Positions 9,272 to 17,888 of a DNA stretch of 56,278 nucleotides are shown in pieces. Under the pieces are notes generated by a model. It ran no database searches. It saw only the letters and a list, made by a program, of their open reading frames with translations, and was not told where the DNA came from. Numbering within the stretch: the stretch's first letter is position 1; each line of letters begins with the position of its first letter. The position numbers and the translations under genes are program-made. This DNA is from an uncultured beta proteobacterium (GTDB taxonomy: Bacteria > Pseudomonadota > Gammaproteobacteria > Burkholderiales > Burkholderiaceae_C), in the NCBI GenBank assembly GCA_903873485.1, contig CAIQOO010000020.1, positions 1 to 56,278 of the forward strand, written 5' to 3'.

Positions 9272-10030
9272 TCAGGCTTGCCGCCGCAACTGCAATCTGC
9301 CTTGCACGGCATCACTTTGCAACTCGCGCAGTGCATCGGCGGCAATCCAGCGCGCCGACTTGCTGCCCTGCCGGGCGATCCGCCGTGCCGCATCAAGCGC
9401 TGCCGCATTCAGCACCGCATCGCGTTTGCCAATGCTTCTGAGCGCCCAGTTGACCGCCTTTTTGACAAAGTTGCGCTCATCACCGGACGCCGCTTCGACT
9501 TGGGCCAGCGCGTCAATGAAGCAAGACGCTGCGGCTTGTTTGTCATGCACCGCGAGGCTGGCGAGCAGGGCAAAAGCGGCGCGCCGGACAAATTCGGCCG
9601 GCGATGTGGCCCAGACGGCGACCCTCTCCCAGGCCAGCGGGGCAGCGCAAAAGGCATTCAGGCAAACCTGGTCACACACATCCCAGGAGGCAAAATCTGC
9701 GGCCCAGGCATCCATCTGGCTGGCGCTGAACTGCTCGGGCCGGGCCACCATGCCGGCCACGATCTGGGCGTCGGGAATGCCGCTGTCCCACAGTGCCTGC
9801 GCCAGCGCGTGGTCATGCCCCAGGCTTTTGGCAATGCCGCGCATGGCCGGCACCGACAGGCCGAGCCGACCTGTCCCGACAATGCCAAAGCGCGCCATGC
9901 CAGCGAGTTCGCCGGGGCGGGCCTGCTGCTGAATTAGCGCCAGGGCGGCTGGCAGCCGGCTGGCGGCATCCGGTGTCATGGCGGTTTTTGCAGGGTGTCG
10001 CGGCATGGCATCATGATAGCGATCTGGCAC
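9272..10030 (-). CDS. AlkD-like DNA alkylation repair (HEAT-repeat) protein
   Basis: About 252 residues; the true start may be ATG 10006 (MPRHPAKT). The sequence is helical-repeat throughout, with GLSVPAMRGIAKSLG, ALWDSGIPDAQIVAGMVA and ERNFVKKAVNWALRSIGKRD. These match the DNA-alkylation-repair family (PF08713), whose AlkC/AlkD members are HEAT-repeat glycosylases. The block FVKKAVNWALRSIG is the most characteristic. Whether this member has glycosylase activity is open, since distant relatives are not proven enzymes. It precedes the cyclase gene by eight bases. Confidence 0.85.
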   Translation of the reverse strand: MPDRYHDAMPRHPAKTAMTPDAASRLPAALALIQQQARPGELAGMARFGIVGTGRLGLSVPAMRGIAKSLGHDHALAQALWDSGIPDAQIVAGMVARPEQFSASQMDAWAADFASWDVCDQVCLNAFCAAPLAWERVAVWATSPAEFVRRAAFALLASLAVHDKQAAASCFIDALAQVEAASGDERNFVKKAVNWALRSIGKRDAVLNAAALDAARRIARQGSKSARWIAADALRELQSDAVQGRLQLRRQA

Positions 10031-10112
10031 CGGCGTGGCCTGCGTGGCAAGCTTTTTCGCTTGACCGTGATTCCTCGGTTGGCCGCGCCCTCACCCAAAG
10101 GGCGAATTTCAC

Positions 10113-11093
10113 TCAGCGCAATGGCAAATTTGTCGGATCGTCAAGATGCGCTTCGACATCACTGGGCAAGATTTGAATGGTCGCCCGCAGTCCTGGCACG
10201 GCGCTCATCAACGCCTGCTCGACCCGGCTGCGAACTGCGGCCGCTTGCCCGAGTGTCCAGTGCGAAGGCATGTGCATGTGCAGATCGACAAAACGCCGCT
10301 GCCCTGACTGGCGCGTGATGACATGGTCAAAACGGATTGATTCAAGCTCAAATGAAGCGAGCGTTTGCTGAATTTGAGTGCGCACCGCAGGCTCGATCGC
10401 CTCGTCCATCAGCCCTTGTGATGAACGCCACATCAAGTGGCCACCTTCCCAGAGGATATTCAGCGCCACCCCGATGGCCGCCACGGCATCAAGCCATAGC
10501 CAGCCGGTCAGGGCCATGGCGACCAGCCCGGCCACAACGCCTGCCGAGGTCCACACATCGGTCATCAGATGCCGGGCATCGGCTTCGAGGGCAATCGAGC
10601 GATGCACTTTGGCCGAGCTGAACATGACCCAGGCCAGCACGCCATTCAGGGCCGAACTCAGCACCGACAAGGCCAGGCCCCAGCCCAGTTGCTGCAGCGG
10701 CTGCGGATTAAACAGCCGGGAAGCCGCCGCCCAGATGATGCCAATGGCCACGCCAACAATCAGGATGCCCTCAAAGCCCGATGAGAAGTACTCGGCTTTG
10801 TGGTGGCCATAGGGGTGGTCGCTGTCGGCAGGCCGCTGTGCAATGGTCACCATCATCAAGGCAAAAATGGCGCTCGCCAGGTTGACAAACGACTCCATCG
10901 CATCAGACAGCAAGCCGACCGAATCGGTGACATACCAGGCCAGGGTTTTCAGCGTGATGGTGGTGATGGCAACACCGATGGAGGCCCACAACAAGCGTTT
11001 GGGTGTCAAAAAACGAACCGGCAAATAGGACATCATGGGGACGGCAATCGATGCAAGTGGCAAGCTTTGGGCGTTGTTGTCGGCACTTGCCAA
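10113..11093 (-). CDS. Cation diffusion facilitator (CDF) family transporter
   Basis: A 326-residue inner-membrane metal/proton antiporter, FieF-like in layout. Six membrane segments are visible. Metal-site motifs are SVGLLSDAMES in TM2 and ADARHLMTDVWTS in TM5; HPYGHHKAEYFSS lies in the loop before TM3. The C-terminal cytoplasmic domain carries RFVDLHMHMPSHWTLGQA. The D-x3-D/H-x3-D arrangement fits Zn/Fe/Mn transport, and the metal is not resolvable. The first 20 residues are polar; a later start at MMSYLP is possible. Monocistronic. Confidence 0.9.
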   Translation of the reverse strand: MASADNNAQSLPLASIAVPMMSYLPVRFLTPKRLLWASIGVAITTITLKTLAWYVTDSVGLLSDAMESFVNLASAIFALMMVTIAQRPADSDHPYGHHKAEYFSSGFEGILIVGVAIGIIWAAASRLFNPQPLQQLGWGLALSVLSSALNGVLAWVMFSSAKVHRSIALEADARHLMTDVWTSAGVVAGLVAMALTGWLWLDAVAAIGVALNILWEGGHLMWRSSQGLMDEAIEPAVRTQIQQTLASFELESIRFDHVITRQSGQRRFVDLHMHMPSHWTLGQAAAVRSRVEQALMSAVPGLRATIQILPSDVEAHLDDPTNLPLR

Positions 11094-11139
11094 GGCATGG
11101 TCAAAGCCGGCGTGACAAAACGGTGGATAGCCATGACAG

Positions 11140-11433
11140 TCAGTCGAACAACTCTTTCCAGATCGATTTCTTTTCCCGGTAGCCCGAGCGGTTGTCGTGG
11201 TGACTGTCGCGGTAACCGTGCTCGCTGTGATGGGGCTGCATCACCTGGTGCTGCATCGGCTGTGGCAGCGGTGCTGCTGCCACCTGGGTTGGCCCGCCGG
11301 AACTGCGCTCGATGATCTTGTCGAGTTCACCCCGGTCCAGCCAGACCCCGCGGCACTGCGGACAGTAGTCAATTTCAATGTTGAGACGCTCTGTCATCAG
11401 CAGATCGGTTGTGACGCAGGTCGGGCACTTCAT
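11140..11433 (-). CDS. TFIIB-type zinc-ribbon (zf-TFIIB) protein
   Basis: A 97-residue protein. Two CxxC knuckles, MKCPTCVTTDLLM and IDYCPQCRGVWLDRGELDKI, form the zf-TFIIB family zinc ribbon, common in small bacterial proteins of unknown role. A His/Gln-rich linker (PHHSEHGYRDSHHDN) precedes a C-terminal KSIWKELFD, which is conserved in many such proteins. I start at ATG 11433, which has AAGGA at good spacing; an extension to 11517 is unlikely. Confidence 0.85.
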   Translation of the reverse strand: MKCPTCVTTDLLMTERLNIEIDYCPQCRGVWLDRGELDKIIERSSGGPTQVAAAPLPQPMQHQVMQPHHSEHGYRDSHHDNRSGYREKKSIWKELFD

Positions 11434-11748
11434 GAATTTCCTTATGGACTCGAACATGTGTCGAATCAAACTGTTGCAAACGTTGCTGGCGGTCAACGCC
11501 AGGCCGCCGAAGCCCATATCTGCCGGGATCGGCAGATGCGCACCCGGCGCTGACTTGGAAACTTGATTGTGCGTGGCGATTCTTAATCCTTGCTTAACGA
11601 GGCTGGCGGGTGGCAGGCCGCCGACTGCGGTTGCGCGGTGCCCGGACTTTCGCTTGGCAGCAGTCAGCGCCGGTCACGCTGATACGGTAAAGTGATTGCG
11701 CCACAGTGCTCGGTTGCAAGCACTGGGCAGCAACCGGGGAACGACCAA

Positions 11749-14616
11749 ATGATGCCACCAGCCATGCAAAACCAAGCCAGCCCGGCCAAACCATCGGCAC
11801 CCGAAGCCGGGCTGATGTCAGGCTGGCCGATCCGGATCTCGATTGCTTCGGTGGTGGTGGCTGCCATGCTGGTGCTGGCGCTGGTAATCATCGGCCTGGG
11901 TTGGCAGGGCGTGCGCCAGTCGATGCTCGACACCGCCGCCAAAACCGCACGCGACGCCGGCCAGTTGATCACCGAAAAATCGCTGCGCCTGATCGACCCG
12001 GCGCTGGCTTCGTTGCAGTTGCTGGCCACCACGGCGCTGGTTAACGCCACCACGCTGGAGCAGCGCTTGCAGAGCCTGGAGACGCTGTCTGGCGTGCTGA
12101 CCGCCAACAACCTGGCTTCGGCGGTGTTTGTCGGCTATGCCGATGGCTCCTTTTTGCTGGTGCGCCCACTCGATGATCCGGTTCTGCGCAAGCGCTTCAA
12201 TGCGCCACCCAAATCAAATTTTTTGGTCCAATCGACCGTCCAGGTCAGTACCGACGGGCAATCGGTTGGCGAGTACCTGTTTTTCAATGCCGACCGCAAG
12301 TTGCTGGAGCGCCGCGACCAGCCCGATTACCGTTTTGATCCACGCACCCGGCCCTGGTACCAATCGGCCAGCAAAACCGATGCCTCGCAGACCTCCGCTC
12401 CCTACGTCTTCTTTACCACCCAGCAGGTGGGTTTGACGCTGAGCCAAGCCAGCAGCAATGGCCTGGCGGTGTTTGGCATCGACGTGGTGATCGATCAACT
12501 GGCCAGTTCGCTGGCGGAACTGAAAATGAGTCCGAATGCCCAGTTGGCCTTGGTCGATGATCAGCAAAAGGTGCTGGCCTACCCCGATATGGCCCGCGTA
12601 CTCGTCAAGAACGGCGACAAATTCAACTTTAAATCGATCAACGAGCTGGGGGTGGCGAGCCTGTCGCAACTCAGCGCGCTGGCCACTGAAAAAGGCAAGG
12701 TGGCCACCTTTGATGTGGACGGGCGCGAGTGGCTCGGGATGGCATTGCCGTTTGATATCTGGAAAGCCGGCGACATTCGTTTGCTGGTGGCCGCTCCGAT
12801 AGACGATTTGCTGGGCGAACTCAAGTCCAAGGCGACGCGGCTGGGCTGGCTGGTAGTCGGCTTGACCTTGCTGCTGATGCCGTTTGGCTGGTTGGCGGGT
12901 GCCGCCATTGGTCGCCGTCTCGACAAGCTGACGCTGCAAGCGCAGCGCATGAGCCATTTTGATTTCAGGCAGACGGCGACCAAACCCACCTACTTGCGTG
13001 AAGTCAATGCGCTCGCAAAGGTCATGAACGAAACCGGGCAGACCATCCAGACCTTTTTGCAGATCAGCCAGGACATGGCGACCGAGCCCCAAGTTGACCG
13101 CATGCTCGACAACGTGCTGGCCCAACAGATGTTGCGCAGTGCTGCAACCGGCAGCCTGCTGGCGCACCTGCAGCCGCATCTGGCTTATGTGGCAGCCGGT
13201 CCGTCTGCTGCCAAGTCGCACCCGATTGCACCTGGTGTGACCGAAATGCTGATTGAGTTGCGTGGGCGCACGCCCCAGATTGATGGCTTGCTGGTGTTGC
13301 AGTACCCCGATGATGCTGGCCATGCCGACCCGTCGTTTACCGAGTTTGTCAACAAGCTCTCGGGCATGCTGGCGGTCTCGATCGAAACCCGGCAGTTGAT
13401 CGCGTCGCAAAAAAACCTGCTCGATGCCGTGATCCGCCTGATGGCCGATGCGATTGATGCCAAAAGCCCTTACACCGGTGGCCACTGCGAACGGGTGCCC
13501 GAGCTGGCTGGCATGCTGATCGACCAGATGCGCAGCGACACCAGCGGCCGCTACGCTGCCTTCCAGATGAGCGAGGACGAGCGCTACGAATTTCACCTGG
13601 GAGCCTGGCTGCACGACTGTGGCAAGGTCACCAGCCCGGAGCACATCATCGACAAATCGACCAAGTTGGAGACCATCTACAACCGCATCCACGAGGTGCG
13701 CATGCGCTTTGAAGTGCTGTGGCGCGATGCGGACATTGACTACTGGCAGGCGCTGGCCCAGGGTACTGATGCCAGCGCGCTGGCGCAGACGCGCGAGCAG
13801 CGCCAGCAAGCGCTGCAAGACGACTTTGCTTTTGTGGCACGCTGCAATGTCGGCGGCGAGTTCATGGCCGAAGCCGACATCACTCGCTTGCAAGGCCTGA
13901 CCGCTCAAAGCTGGCTGCGCCACTTTGACAAGCACCTGGGCCTGTCGGGCGAGGAGGCGCGCCGCCTGGACACTATGCCTGAGACGCTGCCGGTGCGCGA
14001 GCCGCTGCTGGCCGACCGTCCCGAGCACATCGTGGCGTGGGGCGAGCGCCGACCTGCGGTTGAAAAATCCGACCCGAAAAACCGCTACGGTTTTGACATG
14101 GTGCTGCCGCGCCACTTGCAAAACATGGGCGAGGTCTATAACCTGTCGATCCGCCGGGGCACCTTGACCGACGAAGATCGCTTCAAGATCAACGACCACA
14201 TCGTGCAGACGCTGATCATGCTGCGCAGCCTGCCATGGCCAGCACAATTGGCCCGGGTGCCGGACATTGCCGCCACGCACCACGAAAAGCTCGACGGACG
14301 GGGCTATCCGCGCCGCCTGCCAGCCGAACAACTGACCCTGTCGGACCGGGTGATGGCACTGGCTGATATTTTTGAAGCGCTGACTGCCGCTGACCGGCCC
14401 TACAAATCGCCCAAAACCCTGACCGAGTCGCTCAAGATCATGGCCTTTATGGCCAAAGACCAGCACATTGACGCAGATTTGTTCCGTTACTTTCTGCACA
14501 CCCGGCTGTGGCTGGTGTTTGCCGAGAAATTCATGCGTCCCGAGCAGATTGATGCGGTGGATGTGGCGGCCATCGAGCGTTTGTTGCCGGTGCCAGTTGC
14601 CGCAGTCAGCGCCTGA
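11749..14616 (+). CDS. Cache-HAMP HD-GYP phosphodiesterase-type signalling protein
   Basis: A 955-residue sensor. ATG 11749 has GGGGA about eight bases upstream; a GTG at 11692 is a weaker alternative. Order: membrane segment (about 27-50), extracytoplasmic double Cache domain (to about 360, with FDPRTRPWYQSA), second membrane segment (about 364-388), HAMP-like linker, a GAF-sized region, then an HD-GYP domain with GGHCERVPELAG, HDCGK (about 621) and HHEKLDGRGYP (about 843). Metal-binding HD and the GYP motif are intact, so c-di-GMP hydrolysis is likely. HD and GYP are about 220 residues apart, against roughly 65 in a usual HD-GYP, because of a large internal insertion. The next gene is 61 bases downstream. 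Confidence 0.92.
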   Translation: MMPPAMQNQASPAKPSAPEAGLMSGWPIRISIASVVVAAMLVLALVIIGLGWQGVRQSMLDTAAKTARDAGQLITEKSLRLIDPALASLQLLATTALVNATTLEQRLQSLETLSGVLTANNLASAVFVGYADGSFLLVRPLDDPVLRKRFNAPPKSNFLVQSTVQVSTDGQSVGEYLFFNADRKLLERRDQPDYRFDPRTRPWYQSASKTDASQTSAPYVFFTTQQVGLTLSQASSNGLAVFGIDVVIDQLASSLAELKMSPNAQLALVDDQQKVLAYPDMARVLVKNGDKFNFKSINELGVASLSQLSALATEKGKVATFDVDGREWLGMALPFDIWKAGDIRLLVAAPIDDLLGELKSKATRLGWLVVGLTLLLMPFGWLAGAAIGRRLDKLTLQAQRMSHFDFRQTATKPTYLREVNALAKVMNETGQTIQTFLQISQDMATEPQVDRMLDNVLAQQMLRSAATGSLLAHLQPHLAYVAAGPSAAKSHPIAPGVTEMLIELRGRTPQIDGLLVLQYPDDAGHADPSFTEFVNKLSGMLAVSIETRQLIASQKNLLDAVIRLMADAIDAKSPYTGGHCERVPELAGMLIDQMRSDTSGRYAAFQMSEDERYEFHLGAWLHDCGKVTSPEHIIDKSTKLETIYNRIHEVRMRFEVLWRDADIDYWQALAQGTDASALAQTREQRQQALQDDFAFVARCNVGGEFMAEADITRLQGLTAQSWLRHFDKHLGLSGEEARRLDTMPETLPVREPLLADRPEHIVAWGERRPAVEKSDPKNRYGFDMVLPRHLQNMGEVYNLSIRRGTLTDEDRFKINDHIVQTLIMLRSLPWPAQLARVPDIAATHHEKLDGRGYPRRLPAEQLTLSDRVMALADIFEALTAADRPYKSPKTLTESLKIMAFMAKDQHIDADLFRYFLHTRLWLVFAEKFMRPEQIDAVDVAAIERLLPVPVAAVSA

Positions 14617-14677
14617 ACTGGAACATTTTTTGCGTATTCACCTTGCATCGCATTTTTTCAACTCTGGAGCCATCAGC

Positions 14678-15187
14678 ATGAAATTTTTTTCCGATTTTTT
14701 GAGTCCATGGGTCGCTGCCGTGCTGCTGGGCAGTGCCCTGCCGTCATTGGCGCTGGAGGCCGTCACCGGCAAGGCGATCTTGACCATTGCCGGCAAGGTG
14801 GGCGACAAAAACACCACCAGCGGTGCCGATTTTGACTTGCCGATGCTGGAAAAACTGCCGCAAAAGAGCTTCACCACCAACACGCCCTGGGACAAAAACC
14901 CGATCAAGTTCACCGGTCCGCTGCTGCGCGATGTGCTGGCTGCGGCCAAAGCCAGCGGCAGCCAAATCAAGGCAGTGGCCATCAACGACTACGCCACCAC
15001 CATCCCGATGAGCGACACCCAGCAGTTCGACGTGATCCTGGCCCACAAAATGAACGATTTGGCAATTCCGGCACGCACCAAGGGTCCGCTGTTCATCATT
15101 TACCCCTTTGATGCCAAGCCCGAGCTGAACGCCCCGGTCTATAAAGACCGTTCGGCTTGGCAAGTTCGCACACTGAACATCGAGTAA
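14678..15187 (+). CDS. Periplasmic molybdopterin-oxidoreductase-fold protein lacking cysteine
   Basis: A 169-residue exported protein with signal peptide MKFFSDFLSPWVAAVLLG…LALEA. The mature part (ILTIAGKVGD, FTGPLLRDVL, IKAVAINDYATTIPMSD, KGPLFIIYPFDA) resembles the sulfite-oxidase/YedY-type molybdopterin-binding domain, but only part of it. There is no cysteine in the whole protein, so the usual Mo ligand is missing and catalysis is unlikely. Small proteins of this type often sit beside membrane sensors; here it follows the Cache-HD-GYP gene by 61 bases. A ligand-binding or sensory-partner role is inferred. Confidence 0.8.
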   Translation: MKFFSDFLSPWVAAVLLGSALPSLALEAVTGKAILTIAGKVGDKNTTSGADFDLPMLEKLPQKSFTTNTPWDKNPIKFTGPLLRDVLAAAKASGSQIKAVAINDYATTIPMSDTQQFDVILAHKMNDLAIPARTKGPLFIIYPFDAKPELNAPVYKDRSAWQVRTLNIE

Positions 15188-15242
15188 GCGATACGGTTCC
15201 GCAACACCACTCTTTGCAGTACCGCCAAGGTGGTTTATGTTT

Positions 15243-15297
15243 GCTATTAAATATCTAGCTAACTACGCAATAAGGACAAGGGCTAGAGCCTGATTTG
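15243..15297 (+). repeat. Dispersed Comamonadaceae-type repeat, copy 3
   Basis: Stem GCTATTAAATATCTAGC, then ACGCAATAAGGACAAGGG and CTAGAGCCTGATTTG. It lies between the convergent molybdopterin-fold gene and the cytochrome operon. Confidence 0.8.
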
Positions 15298-15315
15298 ACT
15301 TAAAGAATGACGGCC

Positions 15316-16062
15316 TCAGTCATGTTCCTTGTTCTGGCGCTTGCCGTCACTTTTGCCAGCACCCTTTTTCTGCGGCTCGCCTTTGGCGCTGCGGTGGCAT
15401 TCCACACAGTTGTCAAAGTCCCGAATGCCCTCTTCCTGATGCTCGGCCCGAATCTTGGCGGGCGTGTGCTCGTGGCAGCCGTAACAGGTGTACTTGCGGT
15501 AGTCGTTATTGACGTGACAGGTGACGCACTCGGTGCTGTGGTCCTTGTCGAGCAAAAAGTATTTCTCATGCTCAAAGGTGGCGGGTTTCCAGGCGTTTTG
15601 GCTGTGGCACTGGGTGCAGTTGCCACTGACCTGGCGGTGCAGCTTGTCGGTCGGCAAGATGTGGCAGTTTTGACATTGCTCACGCACGGCCACCTTGAGC
15701 AGCGCATGTGAAAACGGTTTGCGGCTGCGTTGCGTCAGTTTCGGGCCAGCATGGTCGCTGTGGCAGGCCATGCAGTTTTGCTCGGTCAGATCCTGGTGGA
15801 ACGATGTCTTGACGCTTTTCTTGGGCAGGTTAGCACCTTTGCTGGTGCGGATGCCAATGTCGGGCAGGGCGTGGCAAGCGGTGCAGCGCTCGGACGCTGC
15901 ACCACGCAGCGGCGCATGGCAGGCAAAGCAGTCGGTGGCCACCTCGCTGTGAGCCGCCACCACCGCGCCGGGGCTGACCATCAGGTGCGGGTAGATAAAC
16001 ACCAGCGCTGCCAGCACCAGCAGATTGGCGGCGATCAATCCCATCAGCCAACTGCGCTTCAT
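15316..16062 (-). CDS. Octaheme c-type cytochrome, membrane-anchored
   Basis: A 248-residue protein with an N-terminal uncleaved or signal segment (SWLMGLIAANLLVLAALVFI). Eight CxxCH haem-attachment motifs are visible in order: CFACH, CTACH, CMACH, CQNCH, CTQCH, CVTCH, CYGCH and CVECH, so eight covalent haems are expected in the periplasm. The C-terminus is Lys-rich. I start at ATG 16062, whose ATGA overlaps the stop of the upstream gene, rather than the ATG four codons earlier. It is the last gene of a reductase / cytochrome b-like / cytochrome c operon. No catalytic motif of nitrite or hydroxylamine reductases is seen; electron transfer is the safest role. Confidence 0.9.
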   Translation of the reverse strand: MKRSWLMGLIAANLLVLAALVFIYPHLMVSPGAVVAAHSEVATDCFACHAPLRGAASERCTACHALPDIGIRTSKGANLPKKSVKTSFHQDLTEQNCMACHSDHAGPKLTQRSRKPFSHALLKVAVREQCQNCHILPTDKLHRQVSGNCTQCHSQNAWKPATFEHEKYFLLDKDHSTECVTCHVNNDYRKYTCYGCHEHTPAKIRAEHQEEGIRDFDNCVECHRSAKGEPQKKGAGKSDGKRQNKEHD

Positions 16063-16637
16063 TTCCAGCCCCAAAACAAAAACACGGCAATGATGTGCCC
16101 CAGGCCCAGCACGCCAAACGCCAGGGTGATCGGGAAGTGAATCGAGCGCCAGCTTTTGACCGCATCAAAGGTCAGGCTGTCCCAGTAGGTTTGATCTTCC
16201 AGCTCGGCTGCCGCCAGTCCACTTTGGCGCATTTGCTGGCGCGCCGCTTCAAGCCGTTTGCGGGAACTGTCGAGCAAAAACTTTCCCACCAGCCCGCTTG
16301 CCACATTGACCAGCATGGCCAAAACCGCCAGCCAGCCCAGGATTGAATTGAAGTGAATGCCGGCATGCACCAGCACCAGCAACGAGCCCAGCCAGGCCAG
16401 GCGCTCGTGCCAGCGCAGCAATTGCACCGGCTGGCCCGACTTGATCAGCCGGCGTTTGCGCATGGAGTAGCCAAACGATCCCAAAATCAGCAGCGTGCCA
16501 GGAATGCCCAGATAACGGCCAATCCAGACGATGTTGGCCAGGTGCAAGGCGGCATCCATCAGCAAGGCAGCCACCACCAGCAGGCCAAAGGACAGCACAA
16601 AAGGCAACACTTCGTGGCGAATCAGGCGGGCTTTCAT
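16059..16637 (-). CDS. Four-TM membrane protein, probable b-type haem electron carrier
   Basis: A 192-residue protein with about five hydrophobic segments (about 11-32, 43-58, 80-95, 98-120, 168-190). Histidines sit in or beside the segments (RWHERLAWLG, LVLVHAGIHFNS, SIHFPITLAFG, LGLGHIIAVF), as expected for bis-histidine haem b in cytochrome b561/ferric-reductase-like proteins. It lies between an NAD(P)H reductase and an octaheme cytochrome, with a six-base gap upstream and a four-base overlap downstream. The family name is uncertain; the role as transmembrane electron link is inferred from context and the histidines. Confidence 0.75.
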   Translation of the reverse strand: MKARLIRHEVLPFVLSFGLLVVAALLMDAALHLANIVWIGRYLGIPGTLLILGSFGYSMRKRRLIKSGQPVQLLRWHERLAWLGSLLVLVHAGIHFNSILGWLAVLAMLVNVASGLVGKFLLDSSRKRLEAARQQMRQSGLAAAELEDQTYWDSLTFDAVKSWRSIHFPITLAFGVLGLGHIIAVFLFWGWK

Positions 16638-16643
16638 GGCGGG

Positions 16644-17888
16644 TCAGGCTTCCAGTTCCACATCGGAGGTCGGCCTGGCCACACACAGCAGGCAGTGGCC
16701 AGGCACCGGGTCATGGTCGGGTCGGTTGGCATAACTCACCGTGCCTTTGCGCAGACGGGTTTCGCAACTGCCGCAGCCGCCGGAGCGGCAGCCCGAATCT
16801 ACCGCCACACCGTGGCGCTCGGCAAAATCGAGCAGGTTGGCCTGCTGACCATCCCAGGGTAAGGTGCGGCCAGACTGGCTGAACCGCACCTCGACCGGTG
16901 TTGCCGGTGCGCTGCTGGCAGCTTGGGCGCTGGCCGCAGGCAGCCGCACCGAGGCCGGGCCAAAGGCCTCAAAATGAACATCTTGCGGTGGCACACCCCA
17001 GGTCAGCAACTCGGGCACCAGGGTCTCCATCATCGGTGCCGGTCCGCAGACATAAAACTGGTGCGGGCCGTGCGGCAATTGCTGGCGCAGCAGGGCCAGA
17101 TTGACATGGCCGGCATGCTGGTAGTCGCGCCCCGGCACATCATCCGCTGCCGGGCGGCTATAAACCACCTGCAAATGCATCTGCGGGTGGGCGCTGGCCA
17201 GTTGCTCCAGCGTCTGCTTGAAAGCCTGCTCCTGGCTGTTGCGCAGACCGTAATACAAATGCACGGTACGCCCGGGCTGCCCGGCCAGACAGCAGCGCAA
17301 CATGCTCATCATTGGGGTGATGCCAATGCCGCCACCGACCAGCACCACCGGGGTCGGGCTGGCGGCGTCAAGATAAAAATGCCCGGACGGCGCCCTGACC
17401 TGCAGCACATCGCCGACCTGCACCTGGTCATGGAAATAATTGGACGAGACACCGGCCGGCAGATCGGGCCGGTCGGCCGGTGCCGGCACACGCTTGATGG
17501 TGACGCGGTAGTGCGCCGGGTCAGGCTGGTCTGACAGCGAATAACAGCGCGTGATCGGGCGCTGTGCTGCAGCACCGGTGTCGGCCAACTGCAACTGAAA
17601 GGTCAGAAACTGGCCCGGCTTGAAAGGCGGCAGCGCTGCGCCATCGACTGGTGCCAGATAAAACGAACACTGGCTGTGGGCCGGGTCTTCATAGTCACGG
17701 CGAATCACCCGAAAATCGCGTGTGCCGGACCAGGCCAGCGGGTGCCGCGCAACGGCTGGCTCGGCTGCCGACGGTGCTGCCGATGCCGGTGCAGCAGAAT
17801 TTCTGCGCCACACCGCAATGCCTGTCACGACAAGCAGTTGCAGCAGCATGGCGGCAAAAATATACGTCAAAAGCAAACTGGCAGTCAC
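16644..17888 (-). CDS. Membrane-anchored FAD/NAD(P)H reductase with C-terminal 2Fe-2S ferredoxin domain
   Basis: A 414-residue protein. An N-terminal membrane segment (LLLTYIFAAMLLQLLVVTGIAVW) is followed by a ferredoxin-NADP-reductase-type FAD domain (RCYSLSDQPDP, GVSSNYFHDQ) and an NAD(P) domain (VVLVGGGIGITPMMSML, FYVCGPAPMMETL). The C-terminus is a plant-type 2Fe-2S domain with CRSGGCGSC and a fourth cysteine in HCLLC. The electron path would be NAD(P)H to FAD to 2Fe-2S. The order resembles Hmp/CDP-6-deoxy-type reductases, but the membrane anchor and the two downstream haem proteins point to a respiratory or export electron chain. First gene of the operon. Confidence 0.9.
   Translation of the reverse strand: MTASLLLTYIFAAMLLQLLVVTGIAVWRRNSAAPASAAPSAAEPAVARHPLAWSGTRDFRVIRRDYEDPAHSQCSFYLAPVDGAALPPFKPGQFLTFQLQLADTGAAAQRPITRCYSLSDQPDPAHYRVTIKRVPAPADRPDLPAGVSSNYFHDQVQVGDVLQVRAPSGHFYLDAASPTPVVLVGGGIGITPMMSMLRCCLAGQPGRTVHLYYGLRNSQEQAFKQTLEQLASAHPQMHLQVVYSRPAADDVPGRDYQHAGHVNLALLRQQLPHGPHQFYVCGPAPMMETLVPELLTWGVPPQDVHFEAFGPASVRLPAASAQAASSAPATPVEVRFSQSGRTLPWDGQQANLLDFAERHGVAVDSGCRSGGCGSCETRLRKGTVSYANRPDHDPVPGHCLLCVARPTSDVELEA

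Noticed and set aside
8607..9932. Two long overlapping plus-strand frames (441 and 413 codons)
   Set aside because: Both are antisense to the CHASE2 cyclase and AlkD-like genes, which carry recognisable domains.
12214..14499. A 761-codon open frame on the minus strand
   Set aside because: It lies fully antisense to the Cache-HD-GYP gene, has His/Arg/Gln-rich composition typical of a shadow frame in GC-rich DNA, and no family motif.
15307..15711. A plus-strand frame rich in Val/Leu that looks like a membrane protein
   Set aside because: It is antisense to the octaheme cytochrome; eight CxxCH motifs on the minus strand decide the coding strand.
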